Shown here one piece after another: positions 1-9,317 of a stretch of DNA of 11,294 nt. Position numbers and translations under genes: made by a program. The stretch covers positions 11,736-23,029 of the forward strand of contig JALQWJ010000002.1 of the NCBI GenBank assembly GCA_023258775.1. The letters run 5' to 3'. The notes under the pieces are model-generated. The model made no database searches. It was given only the letters and a program-made list of their open reading frames with translations, and had not been told where the DNA came from. This stretch comes from Burkholderiaceae bacterium (lineage in GTDB: Bacteria > Pseudomonadota > Gammaproteobacteria > Burkholderiales > Burkholderiaceae_E). Position 1 is the stretch's first letter. Each line of letters opens with the position of its first letter.

Positions 1-254
1 GCACGCAAAAATCCCGCCGCTGAACGCAAACCAGACAAGGTACTGGCAATTTGTGCCTCAGTGTCAGGGAGTACCGTAAAAAAAACAGTAGCGTATGCGT
101 AGTCAGGCGTCAGATCGACACCGGTCAACGTGGCAAAGCCGATGCGTGGATCCTTGATCTCGCGCTGGATAAGCTCGGCCAATTCCTGTTGAATCTGATC
201 GGCGATACGCGCACCGCGCGCACCGCCCGAACCCGATGAAAAATGACGCTTCAT
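1..254 (-). CDS. rbfA: 30S ribosome-binding factor RbfA, N-terminal part (cut by window edge)
   Basis: RbfA is a small KH-fold protein that binds the 30S subunit and helps the late maturation of the 16S rRNA 5' end. It is needed for growth in the cold in E. coli. The first 84 codons are visible, starting [19 protein letters not shown] and continuing with [20 protein letters not shown] and [20 protein letters not shown], which match the family's N-terminal helix and first strands. The ATG at 252-254 is the natural start. The gap to the infB stop is 23 bases and shows no good Shine-Dalgarno sequence; it holds a possible small hairpin instead. The gene is last in the visible rimP-nusA-infB-rbfA cluster, and the C-terminal third or so lies beyond base 1. 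The short length and the edge are the only uncertainties. Confidence 0.93.
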   Translation of the reverse strand, partial: MKRHFSSGSGGARGARIADQIQQELAELIQREIKDPRIGFATLTGVDLTPDYAYATVFFTVLPDTEAQIASTLSGLRSAAGFLR

Positions 255-256
255 GA

Positions 257-274
257 GCGACGCTAGCGCAGCGC
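257..274 (-). promoter_or_regulatory. Possible hairpin in the infB-rbfA gap, over the rbfA initiation region
   Basis: In the minus-strand RNA this stretch reads GCGCTGCGCTAGCGTCGC, which can fold with three outer G-C pairs, one mismatch, a G-U pair, two more G-C pairs and a four-base loop. It occupies most of the 23 bases between the infB stop and the rbfA ATG, where a ribosome binding site would be expected. The fold was drawn by hand with no energy calculation. A role in translational coupling or temperature control is inference only. Confidence 0.25.
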
Positions 275-277
275 AGT

Positions 278-3112
278 TCAGAGACTGCGAGCGACCTCTT
301 TGATCTCAAAGACCTCCAGTTGATCGCCCTCTTTGATATCGTCGTAATTCTTGACAGAGAGACCGCACTCGAAACCTTCTTTGACTTCACGAACATCGTC
401 CTTGAATCGCTTCAGACTGTCGAGTTCCCCAGTAAATAGAACCACCGAGTCACGCAGCAAACGAATCCGGGCGCCTCGGCGTACAAGCCCCTCAAGCACC
501 ATACAACCGGCAACGTTACCAACTTTGGACACCCGGAAGACCTGTCGTATTTCAACCAGGCCAATGACTTCCTCTTTGCGATCGGGCGACAACATACCAG
601 CCATTGCAGCCTTAATCTCATCGACTGCGTCATAAATGATGTTGTAGTAACGAATATCGACGCCATTGCCCTCGGCAACACGTTTGGCTTGCTGATCGGC
701 TCGGACATTAAAACCAATCACCACCGCGTTAGAGGCCATAGCGAGGTTGATATCACTTTCGGTGATTCCGCCGACCTGGGCATGTACCACTTGCACCTTG
801 ATCTCATCCGTGCTGAGCTTTTGCATGGCGTGCACCAAGGCCTCCTGCGAGCCTTGTACATCCGACTTGATGATGAGGGTGAGGGTTTTTGTTTCCCCTT
901 CGGTCATCGAATCGAAGATGTTTTCCAGCTTCGCAGCTTGCTGCTTAGCAAGCTTCACGTCGCGGAACTTACCCTGTCTGAACAGTGCAATCTCACGTGC
1001 TTTGCGTTCGTCGGCCAGCGATAAAACTTCCTCGCCAGCCGAGGGAACTTCTTGCAAACCTTGGATCTCGACTGGAATCGAAGGACCTGCCTCGTCGATC
1101 GGGCGTCCATTCTCATCAAGCATTGCCCTAACACGTCCCCATGAACTGCCAGCAAGAACAACATCACCTTTACGCAAAGTCCCACTCTGGACAAGTACCG
1201 TCGCAACCGGACCCCGGCCTCGGTCTAATCTTGCCTCAATAACCAGGCCTTTTGCCGGCGCATCTTTCGGGGCCATGAGTTCGAGCACTTCAGCTTGTAA
1301 CAACACATTCTCAAGCAACTCGTCGATACCGGATCCGGTTTTCGCCGAAACCCCAATGAAGGGAGATTCGCCGCCGTAGTCCTCTGGAACGACCTCATGG
1401 CCAACCAACTCCTGCTTCACCCGATCGGGGTTGGCTTCGGGCTTGTCCATTTTGTTCATCGCGACCACTAAGGGCACCTGCGCCGCCTTCGCGTGGGCAA
1501 TGGCTTCAACGGTTTGTGGCATCACACCATCGTCGGCAGCGACAACAAGAATAACGATGTCCGTCGCCTTAGCGCCCCGAGCACGCATGGCAGTGAAAGC
1601 CTCATGGCCCGGTGTGTCAAGAAAGGTAATCACACCACGCTCAGTTTTTACATGATAAGCGCCGATGTGCTGCGTAATTCCCCCTGCCTCACCGGCTGCA
1701 ACCTTGGCGCGTCGAATATAGTCGAGCAAGGAGGTCTTTCCATGATCGACGTGACCCATGACGGTAACCACAGGTGGCCTCGGAAGAAGCTCAGCGTCCT
1801 GACTTGGCGCCTCCTCAAGCAAGGCCTCGGGATCATCAAGCTTTGCCGCAAATGCCTTATGACCCATTTCCTCAACAACAATCATGCCTGTTTCTTGATC
1901 AAGCACTTGATTGATCGTGACCATCTGACCCAGTTTCATCAAATGCTTAATAACTTCGGCCGCTTTGACTGACATCTTGTGCGCAAGATCGGCAACCGTA
2001 ATTGTTTCAGGAACGTGAATTTCGCGAGCGACAAACTCGGCCTGAACCTGGACTTGCTCCTGACGATCACCATGGCCGCGGCGTCCGCCACCCTTGGAGG
2101 CCCGCCAGCTGTTGTTACCCATGCTGGTGTCGCCCCGGGTCTTGAGTGCCCGACGCTTACTCGCTTCATCGGCCCAACTTGAGGAAAGCTTTTCCGACTT
2201 GAGATGCTTTTTGTCCTTCGCATCCTTGGGATCTTTACTCACTTCCTTGGGCTTGGCCGCCGCTGTAGCCTCTTTGCTCTCTGCTGCTTTTTGTGCACTT
2301 GGTTTGTGCAGCGTTCCCGAGGGCCCTTCCTTTTTGACAGGCTCGACCGGCTTGACTTCGGGCTCAGGTGGTTTAACCACCGGCTTTGCCGCAGGCTTGA
2401 CCACGGGTTTGCGCTGTAAGCTCATCAAGCGGTTTATCTCAGCAACTTCGCTCTCAACGGCACGGCGTGCTCGAGCTTGAGCTTCTGCGGCTTCCTTGGC
2501 CCGACGAGCTTCTTCGAGCGCAGTCGCTGTTTCTGCCTGAGCACGCGCCTTGTCCTCTTCCTTTTGCGCAAACTCTAGCGCTGCGAGACGCTCACGCTCA
2601 CGCCTTGCAGCTTCCTCGCGTACCGCCGCCTCTGCAGCCGCCAAGGCCTCACGCTCACGCTCGCGCTCAAGTCTTTCTTGCTTTTCGCGAAGCTCGGCAG
2701 CCTGACGCTCGAGCAATTCCTGCTGCCGCCGCTCTTCTTCAAGCCTCGCAGCAGTTTCCTCGGGCGACATATCTTGAACGGGTGTTGGAGCCACCTCCTG
2801 CACATCCGGGGTGTCACGCTTTACAAACACCCGCTTTTTGCGCACTTCGACCTGAATCGTTCGCGCCTTGCCCGTTGCGTCGGCCTGCTTAATCTCGGTG
2901 GTCTGCTTTCGAGTGAGTGTGATCTTCTTCTTCGGTGCGTCATCTGAACCGTGGGCCCGGCGAAGTGCACTTAAAAGATGCTCCTTGTCAGACTCCGAAA
3001 TCGAGTCATCCACCGATTGCTTAGCAACCCCGGCAGCCTTGAGTTGTTGCAACAGCACGTCGGCCGGCATTTTGAGCTCGGCAGCGAAATTAGCGACGTT
3101 GTTTGCGGACAT
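278..3112 (-). CDS. infB: Translation initiation factor IF-2
   Basis: IF2 is the GTPase that brings formylmethionyl-tRNA to the 30S subunit and promotes joining of the 50S subunit. The 944-residue protein has an IF2_N domain at about 1-52, a basic stretch, a long Glu/Arg/Ala-rich helical segment at about 115-230, a Pro/Lys-rich linker at about 233-310 and a second IF2_N domain at about 360-415. The G domain follows, with GHVDHGKT at 453-460 (G1), DTPGHEAF at 499-506 (G3), NKMD at 553-556 (G4) and SAK at 589-591 (G5). The remaining C-terminal domains include the fMet-tRNA-binding C2 module. The length is normal for Burkholderiales. The ATG at 3110-3112 has AGGAAG five bases upstream. The stop is TGA. 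It lies 93 bases after nusA and 23 bases before rbfA, as in the classic nusA-infB operon. Confidence 0.98.
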   Translation of the reverse strand: MSANNVANFAAELKMPADVLLQQLKAAGVAKQSVDDSISESDKEHLLSALRRAHGSDDAPKKKITLTRKQTTEIKQADATGKARTIQVEVRKKRVFVKRDTPDVQEVAPTPVQDMSPEETAARLEEERRQQELLERQAAELREKQERLEREREREALAAAEAAVREEAARRERERLAALEFAQKEEDKARAQAETATALEEARRAKEAAEAQARARRAVESEVAEINRLMSLQRKPVVKPAAKPVVKPPEPEVKPVEPVKKEGPSGTLHKPSAQKAAESKEATAAAKPKEVSKDPKDAKDKKHLKSEKLSSSWADEASKRRALKTRGDTSMGNNSWRASKGGGRRGHGDRQEQVQVQAEFVAREIHVPETITVADLAHKMSVKAAEVIKHLMKLGQMVTINQVLDQETGMIVVEEMGHKAFAAKLDDPEALLEEAPSQDAELLPRPPVVTVMGHVDHGKTSLLDYIRRAKVAAGEAGGITQHIGAYHVKTERGVITFLDTPGHEAFTAMRARGAKATDIVILVVAADDGVMPQTVEAIAHAKAAQVPLVVAMNKMDKPEANPDRVKQELVGHEVVPEDYGGESPFIGVSAKTGSGIDELLENVLLQAEVLELMAPKDAPAKGLVIEARLDRGRGPVATVLVQSGTLRKGDVVLAGSSWGRVRAMLDENGRPIDEAGPSIPVEIQGLQEVPSAGEEVLSLADERKAREIALFRQGKFRDVKLAKQQAAKLENIFDSMTEGETKTLTLIIKSDVQGSQEALVHAMQKLSTDEIKVQVVHAQVGGITESDINLAMASNAVVIGFNVRADQQAKRVAEGNGVDIRYYNIIYDAVDEIKAAMAGMLSPDRKEEVIGLVEIRQVFRVSKVGNVAGCMVLEGLVRRGARIRLLRDSVVLFTGELDSLKRFKDDVREVKEGFECGLSVKNYDDIKEGDQLEVFEIKEVARSL

Positions 3113-3205
3113 GTGTACTTCCTAAAAAAAGAACGATAACAGCAAAAATGCAAAACCCAGCGACACCATCAATTCGGCGGGCGTGATCTCAACGAGGCCA
3201 TCGTT
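3113..3205 (-). other. nusA-infB intergenic spacer
   Basis: This spacer of 93 bases is longer than the others in the cluster, which are about 23 bases. On the minus strand it carries a distant inverted pair, AACGAT near the nusA stop and ATCGTT before a seven-T run, and then the infB Shine-Dalgarno site. The pair is about 60 bases apart and weak, so I do not call a terminator. I found no convincing -35/-10 pair and no small ORF. Confidence 0.4.
3118..3123 (-). promoter_or_regulatory. Shine-Dalgarno site of infB
   Basis: The minus strand reads AGGAAG five bases before the infB ATG. It is preceded by a run of seven T. It fixes the infB start and is the strongest ribosome binding site in this cluster. 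Confidence 0.8.
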
Positions 3206-4687
3206 TTAGTCCTGATCGGCAAACCAATGCGCCCGAGCTTTAAGTATGAGCTCACGCGCCCGCGCCTCATCAATACCGGTGGCCTCTTGCAACTCATCAA
3301 CCGCAAGCTCGGCTAAATCATCGCGACTGTGAACACCTGCATCGGATAGCTTGGCAGCGAGATCGCTGTCCATACCCTCTAAGGAAAGTAAATCGTCAGA
3401 TGATTGATCGATCTTCTCCTCTTTGGCAATCGCTTCAGTTAACAGAACGTTTCTAGCTCGAGTACGAAGTTCGTTCACCGTCTCTTCATCGAATGCATCA
3501 ATCTCGAGCATTTCGTTGATCGGCACATAAGCAACCTCCTCAACGCTTGTAAAACCCTCATCAATCAAGATGTCGGCAACTTCCTCATCAACATCAAGTT
3601 TTGCCATCAGACTTTGACGAATCTCGGTTCGCTCAGTCTCTGATTTAGTCGCCGATTCTTCAGCCGTCATGATGTTGATGGTCCAGCCCGTCAGTTCGGA
3701 AGCCAGACGCACATTTCGTCCTCCGGTACCAATTGCCAGTGCAAGATTGTCTTCGTCAACCACAACATCCATTGCATGCGATTCCTCATCGACCACGATC
3801 GAGCTAATGTTGGCGGGTGCAAGTGCGCCGATGACGAACTGGGCAGGATCCTCCGACCATAAGACAATGTCAACGCGTTCCCCAGCTAATTCGTGGGTGA
3901 CCGCTTGGACGCGGGAGCCGCGAACCCCGACGCAGGTGCCAATTGGATCGACACGCCGATCGTGACTTAACACCGCGATTTTTGCCCGAACGCCAGGATC
4001 TCGCGCAGCTGCCTTGATCTCAAGCAAGCCTTGTTCAATCTCTGGAACCTCATTGGAAAAAAGATACTTGATGAATTCAGGTGATGTTCTCGACAACAGA
4101 AGTTGGGGTCCTCGCCCCTCTCGATTAACCCGCAAAATCGCAGCGCGTACCCGATCACCTGTGCGCAGGTTCTCTTTGGGGATCATTTGATCGCGCTGCA
4201 ATCGGGCTTCCAGCTTGCCCGACTCCACAATCGCACCTTCCCGGTCAACCCGCTTAACGGTTCCAGATACGATGGGCTCATTACGGGCCAAATAATCGCT
4301 AATGATTTGCTCGCGTTCAGCGTCGCGAATCCTTTGCAAGATGACCTGCTTGGCAGCCTGTGCACCAATCCGGCCGAGGTCGATGGCCTCGAGTCCTTCC
4401 TCGATGTAGTCCCCCAGCTCGACTTCGTTGACCTGCTTGCGGGCCTCGCTCAGGATAATCTGCAAGTCGTGATCATCGAGTTCACCATCTGGCACAACAA
4501 GCCAGCGACGGAATGCTTCGTAATCACCCGAGCTTCGATTGATCTGAACCCGAACATCAACCTCGTCCTTAAACAACTTCTTGGTCGCCGAAGCCAATGC
4601 CAGTTCAAGTGCTATAAAAACCGTTTCCCTTGGCACGTTTTTTTCACGTGCCAGCGCATCGACCAGAAGCAAAACCTCGCGACTCAT
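3206..4687 (-). CDS. nusA: Transcription termination/antitermination factor NusA
   Basis: NusA binds RNA polymerase and nascent RNA, lengthens pauses, assists intrinsic termination and takes part in rRNA antitermination. The 493-residue protein shows the full E. coli-type layout. It has an N-terminal RNA polymerase-binding domain (about 1-130, starting [20 protein letters not shown]), an S1 domain (about 137-200, [20 protein letters not shown]), and two KH domains ([14 protein letters not shown] at about 250-263 and [12 protein letters not shown] at about 318-329). Two acidic helix-hairpin repeats follow at about 360-417 and 430-490; they are present in beta- and gammaproteobacteria and bind the alpha subunit C-terminal domain in E. 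coli. The ATG at 4685-4687 has GAGGAG plus AAGG just upstream. The stop is TAA. It follows rimP by 23 bases and precedes infB. Nothing is unusual in it. Confidence 0.98.
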   Translation of the reverse strand: MSREVLLLVDALAREKNVPRETVFIALELALASATKKLFKDEVDVRVQINRSSGDYEAFRRWLVVPDGELDDHDLQIILSEARKQVNEVELGDYIEEGLEAIDLGRIGAQAAKQVILQRIRDAEREQIISDYLARNEPIVSGTVKRVDREGAIVESGKLEARLQRDQMIPKENLRTGDRVRAAILRVNREGRGPQLLLSRTSPEFIKYLFSNEVPEIEQGLLEIKAAARDPGVRAKIAVLSHDRRVDPIGTCVGVRGSRVQAVTHELAGERVDIVLWSEDPAQFVIGALAPANISSIVVDEESHAMDVVVDEDNLALAIGTGGRNVRLASELTGWTINIMTAEESATKSETERTEIRQSLMAKLDVDEEVADILIDEGFTSVEEVAYVPINEMLEIDAFDEETVNELRTRARNVLLTEAIAKEEKIDQSSDDLLSLEGMDSDLAAKLSDAGVHSRDDLAELAVDELQEATGIDEARARELILKARAHWFADQD

Positions 4688-4710
4688 GACCTTCTCTCCT
4701 CAAACATCAT

Positions 4711-5397
4711 TCAGAACACCAACTGCGGCACAAGGTGCGCGCGTTCAATTTCACTTAAATTAAAATTTAATACATTCATAGCACCCAAATCACCAGCCGA
4801 CTCGGCCCGTTCGCTGTCCTTTAGCGTTGTGGCTCCAGGCGATTCGTGACCGTGGCCTGGCCGCGCTAAGTGCTCGGGTGTGATCTCAGCTTCTGTCGCA
4901 GACTTCAATGCTTGTTGTGCAAAGCCATCTTGTTGATCTTTCTTCTTGCCCTGCCTCGCCTTCGCACCAGCACTGACGCGCTTTGCTGACTTTCCCGAGG
5001 GCGTTGCCTCGCTAAGCAATAAGACCCAATCGTTGACGGACTTGCCTTCAGCGCGAGCAAGCTCGCCTTCCCAGTGCCTTCGACCTCCTAAGGGCATACG
5101 AAGCCGCACATTGACCCGGTGCCCAACAAATCGCTCAAAATCACCTGGCTTTCTCAGACGGCGATCCACCCCTGGCGAAGAAACCTCAAGACGTTTGTAG
5201 TCGACATCCTCAACCATCATAACTTGTGAAAGCTGCCTGGAAACCTGTTCGCAATCCTCAATCGTGATCCTTGATTCTTTCTGAGCAGGCCAATCGATAA
5301 AGACCCTGATGATGCCGCCGGATAGTTCAACATCGACGAGCTCGTAGCCAAGAGGAACCACTGACTGCTCAACTAATTGAAACAACTGAACGCTCAC
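4711..5397 (-). CDS. rimP: Ribosome maturation factor RimP, with a long C-terminal insertion
   Basis: RimP helps assemble the 30S subunit. The first part of the protein is typical: LFQLVEQSVVPLGYELVDVE at the N-terminus, RVFID, the SPGVDRRLRKPGDFERFVG motif at about 74-92 and the start of the SH3-like domain (GHRVNVRLRMPLGGRRHWEG). At 228 residues it is clearly longer than the roughly 150 residues of E. coli RimP. The extra length is mostly a charged, low-complexity stretch at about 131-206, inside the C-terminal domain and before the final strand-like segment NFNLSEIERAHLVPQLVF. The start codon is GTG (5395-5397), with AGGA a few bases upstream; no better ATG fits the conserved N-terminus. 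The stop is TGA. It is the first gene of the rimP-nusA-infB-rbfA cluster. Confidence 0.95.
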   Translation of the reverse strand: MSVQLFQLVEQSVVPLGYELVDVELSGGIIRVFIDWPAQKESRITIEDCEQVSRQLSQVMMVEDVDYKRLEVSSPGVDRRLRKPGDFERFVGHRVNVRLRMPLGGRRHWEGELARAEGKSVNDWVLLLSEATPSGKSAKRVSAGAKARQGKKKDQQDGFAQQALKSATEAEITPEHLARPGHGHESPGATTLKDSERAESAGDLGAMNVLNFNLSEIERAHLVPQLVF

Positions 5398-5507
5398 AGA
5401 TCCTATCGCTCCCTTTAACCGGCAAAAAGATCAAACCCAGTCCTTATTCAAAACGACTCAAACCCTGCTTAGGCCGAAATAACAAACACTAGGCCGTTTC
5501 AACAAAC
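5398..5507 (-). promoter_or_regulatory. Leader/promoter region of the rimP-nusA-infB-rbfA cluster
   Basis: This is the only space between the rluB terminator and the rimP GTG, so the promoter of the cluster is expected here. On the minus strand it holds two copies of a 20-base tandem element, then AT-rich sequence (TTTTGAATAAGG) and GATAGGA ahead of the start codon. I could not pick a convincing -35/-10 pair, so the promoter is placed by position and not by motif. Confidence 0.45.
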
Positions 5508-5509
5508 AA
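5470..5509. repeat. Two tandem 20-base repeats upstream of rimP
   Basis: On the plus strand the units are taggccgaaataacaaacac (5470-5489) and taggccgtttcaacaaacaa (5490-5509), identical at 15 of 20 positions. TAGGCCG and AACAAACA are fixed, while the four central bases differ completely (AAAT against TTTC). The second copy runs into the A-run of the rluB terminator. The spacing of about two helical turns would suit side-by-side protein binding, but that is inference. Confidence 0.7.
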
Positions 5510-5536
5510 AAAAAAATGGGCTGCTGTCCAGCCCAT
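5508..5536 (-). terminator. Intrinsic terminator after rluB
   Basis: On the minus strand an 8-base-pair stem (ATGGGCTG paired with CAGCCCAT, five-base loop) is followed directly by nine T. This is a textbook Rho-independent terminator pointing away from rluB. It lies about 120 bases past the rluB stop and separates scpB-rluB from the rimP cluster. Confidence 0.9.
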
Positions 5537-5658
5537 CTCTTTAGAAATCCAAAAGTCAGAAAGCTGTGTAGCTCAGACTTATTGCGCCATTAACCAGTTG
5601 CCAAATCCTTGTTGATGCTGGCAAACCGGATTTGTATTTAGCCCATAAGTATAACCTT
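5537..5658 (-). other. rluB 3' untranslated region
   Basis: About 120 bases lie between the rluB stop and the terminator. On the minus strand they contain TATACT (5648-5653), a possible -10 box with no good -35 partner, and an inverted pair TTGCCA/TGGCAA (5617-5622 and 5596-5601) with a 15-base loop. No credible gene is seen. It could be a plain 3' UTR or the body of a small RNA ending at the terminator. Confidence 0.4.
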
Positions 5659-7665
5659 TTAATCCGCTTTTGGGCCAGATCTTTGCGGTTTTCGTCGGGA
5701 ACGATTGGGCTTCGGACCCGACCTCGGTCCGCCAGGGTTCGCCCCGGCACCTGGGATCCCGCCTGGACCTGGGCCTGGTCCTCTGCGTTTGGCAGACTTC
5801 GGTCTTCCGGACGGATAAGGTCCAGTCGCCTGAGCATCACCTGAGGGCTGATAAACCCCTGGTGTCAGATTGAATTTTGCGAGGTTTTTGCCGCCGTGCC
5901 GCTTCTTTTGTGCATTTGCACCCGCGCCTGGACCTTGCCCTGGTGGCCTCATACCAGGAGGTAATGCCGAAGGTGCACGAACTGCCTTGCGAACCGAGCG
6001 TGTGATTCCCTCAAGATGCGCATTAGCATTGCGAGGCTGCCACTCGTCATCCTGTAACTCTGGCCTGTCGACGGGCTCATCCGCATAACGCGGCAAATAG
6101 GCCGAGGGATCGAATCCTGGCGGAGGCCCTTCATCGTCATCTTCATCCCTGTCATCGTCCCGGCCTTCTGGCTCATCTTCAAACGCGTTGGAATCATCGC
6201 TGATCGCATTGCTCAAGGTTGGTCTGCCTGAACGCGTCGGATCAGCGTCGCGCATTAACTGCTGCAAGCGTCGCACCTCGGTTTCTGACAATTCAACATA
6301 GCGCGCACGAACCAGCCCTTCGGGCAATCCGATCGGACCAAAGCGAATCCTCGCAAGTCTGCTCACCACCAGACCAAGAGCCTCAAAAATTCGCCGAATC
6401 TCCCGATTTCGCCCTTCAGAAAGCGTTACCCGGTACCAGTGATTAGCGCCGTCGCCACCCACATCCTCGAGGCTATTAAAGCGCGCCACGCCATCGTCCA
6501 GATTCACCCCTTCGAGGAGCTGTTTTGCGTTGGCCTCATCAATACGACCCAAAATGCGTACCGCGTACTCGCGTTCCCAGCCATACCGCGGATGCATCAG
6601 ACGGTTGGCAATGTCGCCTGAGGTGGTAAAAATCAGCAGTCCTTCTGTGTTGAAGTCAAGCCGGCCCACAGCAACCCAGCGGGCCCCCTTTAATCGGGGT
6701 AAACGCCCGAAAACCGTGGGTCGATGGCCAGGATCGTCCCGCGTACAAATTTCGCCTGAGGGCTTGTGATAGAGCAAAACGCGAGGCGGCAGCGCGACCA
6801 TCTTGCGTTGCAACATTCGACCATTGATCCGAACCTGATCGTTTGGCCCGATACGTTGTCCGATATGGGCTGGCATACCATTGACCGAAACCCGACCCGC
6901 AAGAATCAGTTCCTCCATGTCACGTCGCGAACCAATCCCGGCGTCGGCTAATACCTTTTGCAGTTTTAGGCTGCCGTAATCAGGATCGAGCGAAGCCTTT
7001 GCACCCGGCGTAGGCAAAATACTTGCTGCCTGACTTCGGATTGGTAGCGGTTCGAACGCTGGCCCCACGACTCTCGCCTCGCCAGCTGCAAGACTGGGCG
7101 TTGTCACAGCTTCTTCGGAAGCCTGAGCCCCATTTCGATAAGCATGTGCCTGCTCACCGCCCTCTTGCGATACATCACGAATTCTGTCTTTGTCTCGTCT
7201 GGGTCGACGGCCCCGCGGACCACGCCGAGGGGTCCTCGTTGGGTCAAATCGTGCGGGCTCTGCCGATGGTGCGAGATCCAAATCACCCTGTTCTTCCTGG
7301 GGTTCGTGACTGATGACTTGGGACGACTCACGTTGCGGCTCAGGATTATGGTCCGGTGAGGGTTGTGGATGTGGTGATTGGTCAAGGACGTGAGCAGTTA
7401 TCCGCGAGGAATCCTCAGCGTTTAGCGATGATGTTTCACCCTTGGCGACGACTTCAGCCTTCGCTGCTGCACGTGCGGTGTTTGCAGTTCGAACTTTTCT
7501 TGCAGGTTTTGCGGATGTCGCACTTGGCGGCTCAGAAGGTAGCGCCTCTGGCGCTGCAACTTGCCCATCAACTGCTACAGGCGCTATCGATTTGCGGCGT
7601 CCTCGGGGCTTTTTCGTTTCAACGCCATCCTCGGCAGGGACTTGGTCATCCTTGGGTTGGTTCAT
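5659..7665 (-). CDS. rluB: 23S rRNA pseudouridine synthase, RluB type
   Basis: This enzyme isomerises a uridine in 23S rRNA; E. coli RluB acts at position 2605. The 668-residue protein has its folded core in the middle. An S4 RNA-binding domain lies at about 233-285 ([20 protein letters not shown]), and the RsuA/RluB/E/F catalytic domain at about 295-460 has [27 protein letters not shown] with the catalytic Asp at about 337, and the [16 protein letters not shown] motif. The first 230 residues or so are charged and Pro/Ala-rich. The last 190 or so begin with an Asp/Glu cluster and end in a basic Gly/Pro-rich tail. Both look disordered, and the protein is more than twice the E. coli length. The ATG at 7663-7665 lies inside the end of scpB (20-base overlap), with GAGGAG ten bases upstream, so translation is probably coupled. 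The stop is TAA. Confidence 0.93.
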   Translation of the reverse strand: MNQPKDDQVPAEDGVETKKPRGRRKSIAPVAVDGQVAAPEALPSEPPSATSAKPARKVRTANTARAAAKAEVVAKGETSSLNAEDSSRITAHVLDQSPHPQPSPDHNPEPQRESSQVISHEPQEEQGDLDLAPSAEPARFDPTRTPRRGPRGRRPRRDKDRIRDVSQEGGEQAHAYRNGAQASEEAVTTPSLAAGEARVVGPAFEPLPIRSQAASILPTPGAKASLDPDYGSLKLQKVLADAGIGSRRDMEELILAGRVSVNGMPAHIGQRIGPNDQVRINGRMLQRKMVALPPRVLLYHKPSGEICTRDDPGHRPTVFGRLPRLKGARWVAVGRLDFNTEGLLIFTTSGDIANRLMHPRYGWEREYAVRILGRIDEANAKQLLEGVNLDDGVARFNSLEDVGGDGANHWYRVTLSEGRNREIRRIFEALGLVVSRLARIRFGPIGLPEGLVRARYVELSETEVRRLQQLMRDADPTRSGRPTLSNAISDDSNAFEDEPEGRDDDRDEDDDEGPPPGFDPSAYLPRYADEPVDRPELQDDEWQPRNANAHLEGITRSVRKAVRAPSALPPGMRPPGQGPGAGANAQKKRHGGKNLAKFNLTPGVYQPSGDAQATGPYPSGRPKSAKRRGPGPGPGGIPGAGANPGGPRSGPKPNRSRRKPQRSGPKAD

Positions 7666-8323
7666 GGGCTACAAACTCCTCAGGGGGTGGCCGGACTGGA
7701 TCGACAAGCGAATGCTCATCTTGGATGGGCTGGGGGTGATTAGGATTTTCGCCCGGGTGGCGGTGATCAGACTCTGCGCCGTGTTGGGAATCGAGCAGGT
7801 CTGCAATACCGCGATTCGCATCAAGCATTGGCAATTGGCTCAAAGACTCAAGTCCCAGGTCGTCCAGGAACTGACGGGTAGTTCCAAGCAATGCCGGTCG
7901 ACCAAGTACTTCCTTGTGGCCGATTGTTTCGATCCACCCGCGATCTTCGAGTGTCTTGATGACCTGACTCGACACCGTCACCCCACGAATTGCTTCGATA
8001 TCCCCACGGGTAACCGGCTGTCTGTAGGCAATGATAGCCAGCGTCTCCATCACCGCTCTTGAATACTTAGGTGGCTTGTCTGGATGCAGACTACCCAAAA
8101 ATGCGGATACATCGGCTGCCGTCTGGAAGCGCCACCCACTGGCGAGGGCAACGAGTTCAACGCTCCTGCCTTTCCAAGTCTCACGTAAGCTTTCAAGCAA
8201 CTGCCGCAGGGTATCGGGCCCGACCTGGTCTTCAAAAAGCGCCCGCAATCTTGAAACACTCATCGGCTCCCGGCTTGTCAAAAGGGCTGCTTCGAGGATG
8301 CGCATCACCTGATTGCTGTTCAT
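7646..8323 (-). CDS. scpB: Segregation and condensation protein B
   Basis: ScpB is the winged-helix accessory subunit that, with the kleisin ScpA, forms the SMC condensin complex for chromosome segregation. Two winged-helix domains are seen, at about 5-75 and 88-155. The second carries the family signature [20 protein letters not shown], followed by [21 protein letters not shown] and FLDDLGL. After about residue 178 there is a polar, His/Pro/Asp-rich tail. I chose the ATG at 8321-8323 (225 residues). A TTG three codons upstream (8330-8332) is also possible, and a GGAA lies at better spacing from it. The stop is TGA, inside rluB. scpA is not in this window, so the complex must be completed by a gene elsewhere. 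Confidence 0.94.
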   Translation of the reverse strand: MNSNQVMRILEAALLTSREPMSVSRLRALFEDQVGPDTLRQLLESLRETWKGRSVELVALASGWRFQTAADVSAFLGSLHPDKPPKYSRAVMETLAIIAYRQPVTRGDIEAIRGVTVSSQVIKTLEDRGWIETIGHKEVLGRPALLGTTRQFLDDLGLESLSQLPMLDANRGIADLLDSQHGAESDHRHPGENPNHPQPIQDEHSLVDPVRPPPEEFVAHEPTQG

Positions 8324-8612
<289 letters not shown>

Positions 8613-8624
8613 TCAGATGTCAGT

Positions 8625-8630
8625 AGTGTA
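8625..8630 (-). promoter_or_regulatory. Candidate -10 box of the initiator tRNA promoter
   Basis: The minus strand reads TACACT (within GTTACACTAC) 12 bases ahead of the tRNA 5' end, which would give a very short leader as is usual for tRNA genes. The sequence about 17 bases further upstream has no good -35 match, so this is a modest call. Confidence 0.4.
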
Positions 8631-8723
8631 ACAGAGAAGCGTGCAGCGAGCTAAACTGTGCATTCTCATTGCCCGCTTGGTAAGAAAGCCGTGGCAGTGC
8701 GACCCTTGTATCGATCGCCCGCC

Positions 8724-8729
8724 GGGAGG
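8724..8729 (+). promoter_or_regulatory. Shine-Dalgarno site of the NUDIX gene
   Basis: GGGAGG lies nine bases ahead of the ATG at 8739. It decides against the longer reading from 8658, whose extra 27 residues show no family similarity. An ATG at 8731 in another frame opens a three-codon ORF whose TGA overlaps the chosen ATG; it is probably incidental. Confidence 0.65.
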
Positions 8730-8738
8730 CATGTATTT

Positions 8739-9305
8739 ATGAAATTCTGTTCGAGCTGCGCAAGCCCCGTGCAACAAAGTATACCGGCAGGCGATAACCG
8801 TATGCGCTGGGTATGTACAAATTGCAAAACCATTCATTATCAAAATCCGAACATGGTCGTTGGCACGATTAGTACGTGGGGTGACGGCATATTGCTTTGC
8901 CGTCGAGCGATCGAGCCACGTTATGGATTTTGGACCCTACCAGCTGGCTTTCTCGAAAACGATGAAACCACCGAACAAGGTGCAGAGCGCGAGACACGCG
9001 AAGAAGCTGGTGCAACAATTGGCGGGCTAAAGCCATTTGCCATGATTGACGTTCCGCACGTCAATCAAGTCCATTTGTTTTACCGCGCAACGATGTTGAC
9101 CGCGTTGCTTGATCCTGGTGAGGAAAGCCTTGAAGCGAAACTATTCAGGGCAGAAGATATTCCATGGGAGCAAATTGCTTTCCGTACAGTGTTTAAAGCC
9201 CTGAAGTGGTATTTGCAGGATCAGCAACAAGATCCTACTTTTGAACGATCAACTTTTCACTACGATGCGATTGCCTTGAGCTCACGTCAACCACGTGCTT
9301 CCTGA
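8739..9305 (+). CDS. NUDIX hydrolase with N-terminal zinc ribbon
   Basis: NUDIX enzymes hydrolyse nucleoside diphosphates linked to another group (for example ADP-ribose, NADH, FAD or oxidised nucleotides). The exact substrate cannot be read from this sequence. The 188-residue protein opens with a four-Cys zinc ribbon (Cys4, Cys7, Cys26, Cys29: FCSSC and WVCTNC), followed by the NUDIX fold. The NUDIX box at about 70-92, beginning GFLENDE and ending RETREEAGA, keeps the metal-binding Glu residues. FWTLPAG just before it is typical of small zinc-ribbon NUDIX proteins of betaproteobacteria. It is shorter than E. coli NudC (257 residues), so I give no gene symbol. The stop is TGA, 12 bases before aat, so an operon with aat and bpt is likely. 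TGAGG at the stop may serve as the aat ribosome binding site. Confidence 0.9.
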   Translation: MKFCSSCASPVQQSIPAGDNRMRWVCTNCKTIHYQNPNMVVGTISTWGDGILLCRRAIEPRYGFWTLPAGFLENDETTEQGAERETREEAGATIGGLKPFAMIDVPHVNQVHLFYRATMLTALLDPGEESLEAKLFRAEDIPWEQIAFRTVFKALKWYLQDQQQDPTFERSTFHYDAIALSSRQPRAS

Positions 9306-9317
9306 GGTTTTGCGGCG

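Larger units (their letters stand above)
8613..8738. other. Divergent intergenic region between tRNA-fMet and the NUDIX gene
   Basis: The two strands diverge here, so about 126 bases must hold the tRNA promoter on the minus strand and a promoter for NUDIX-aat-bpt on the plus strand. Beyond the tRNA -10 candidate and the GGGAGG ribosome binding site of the NUDIX gene I see no clear plus-strand promoter. Confidence 0.4.

Noticed and set aside
747..1379. Long plus-strand ORF opposite infB (210 codons)
   Set aside because: It is antisense to a conserved part of infB, and its residues mirror that gene's codon pattern; a shadow frame. The same applies to the 4103-4849 and 7442-8062 plus-strand frames.
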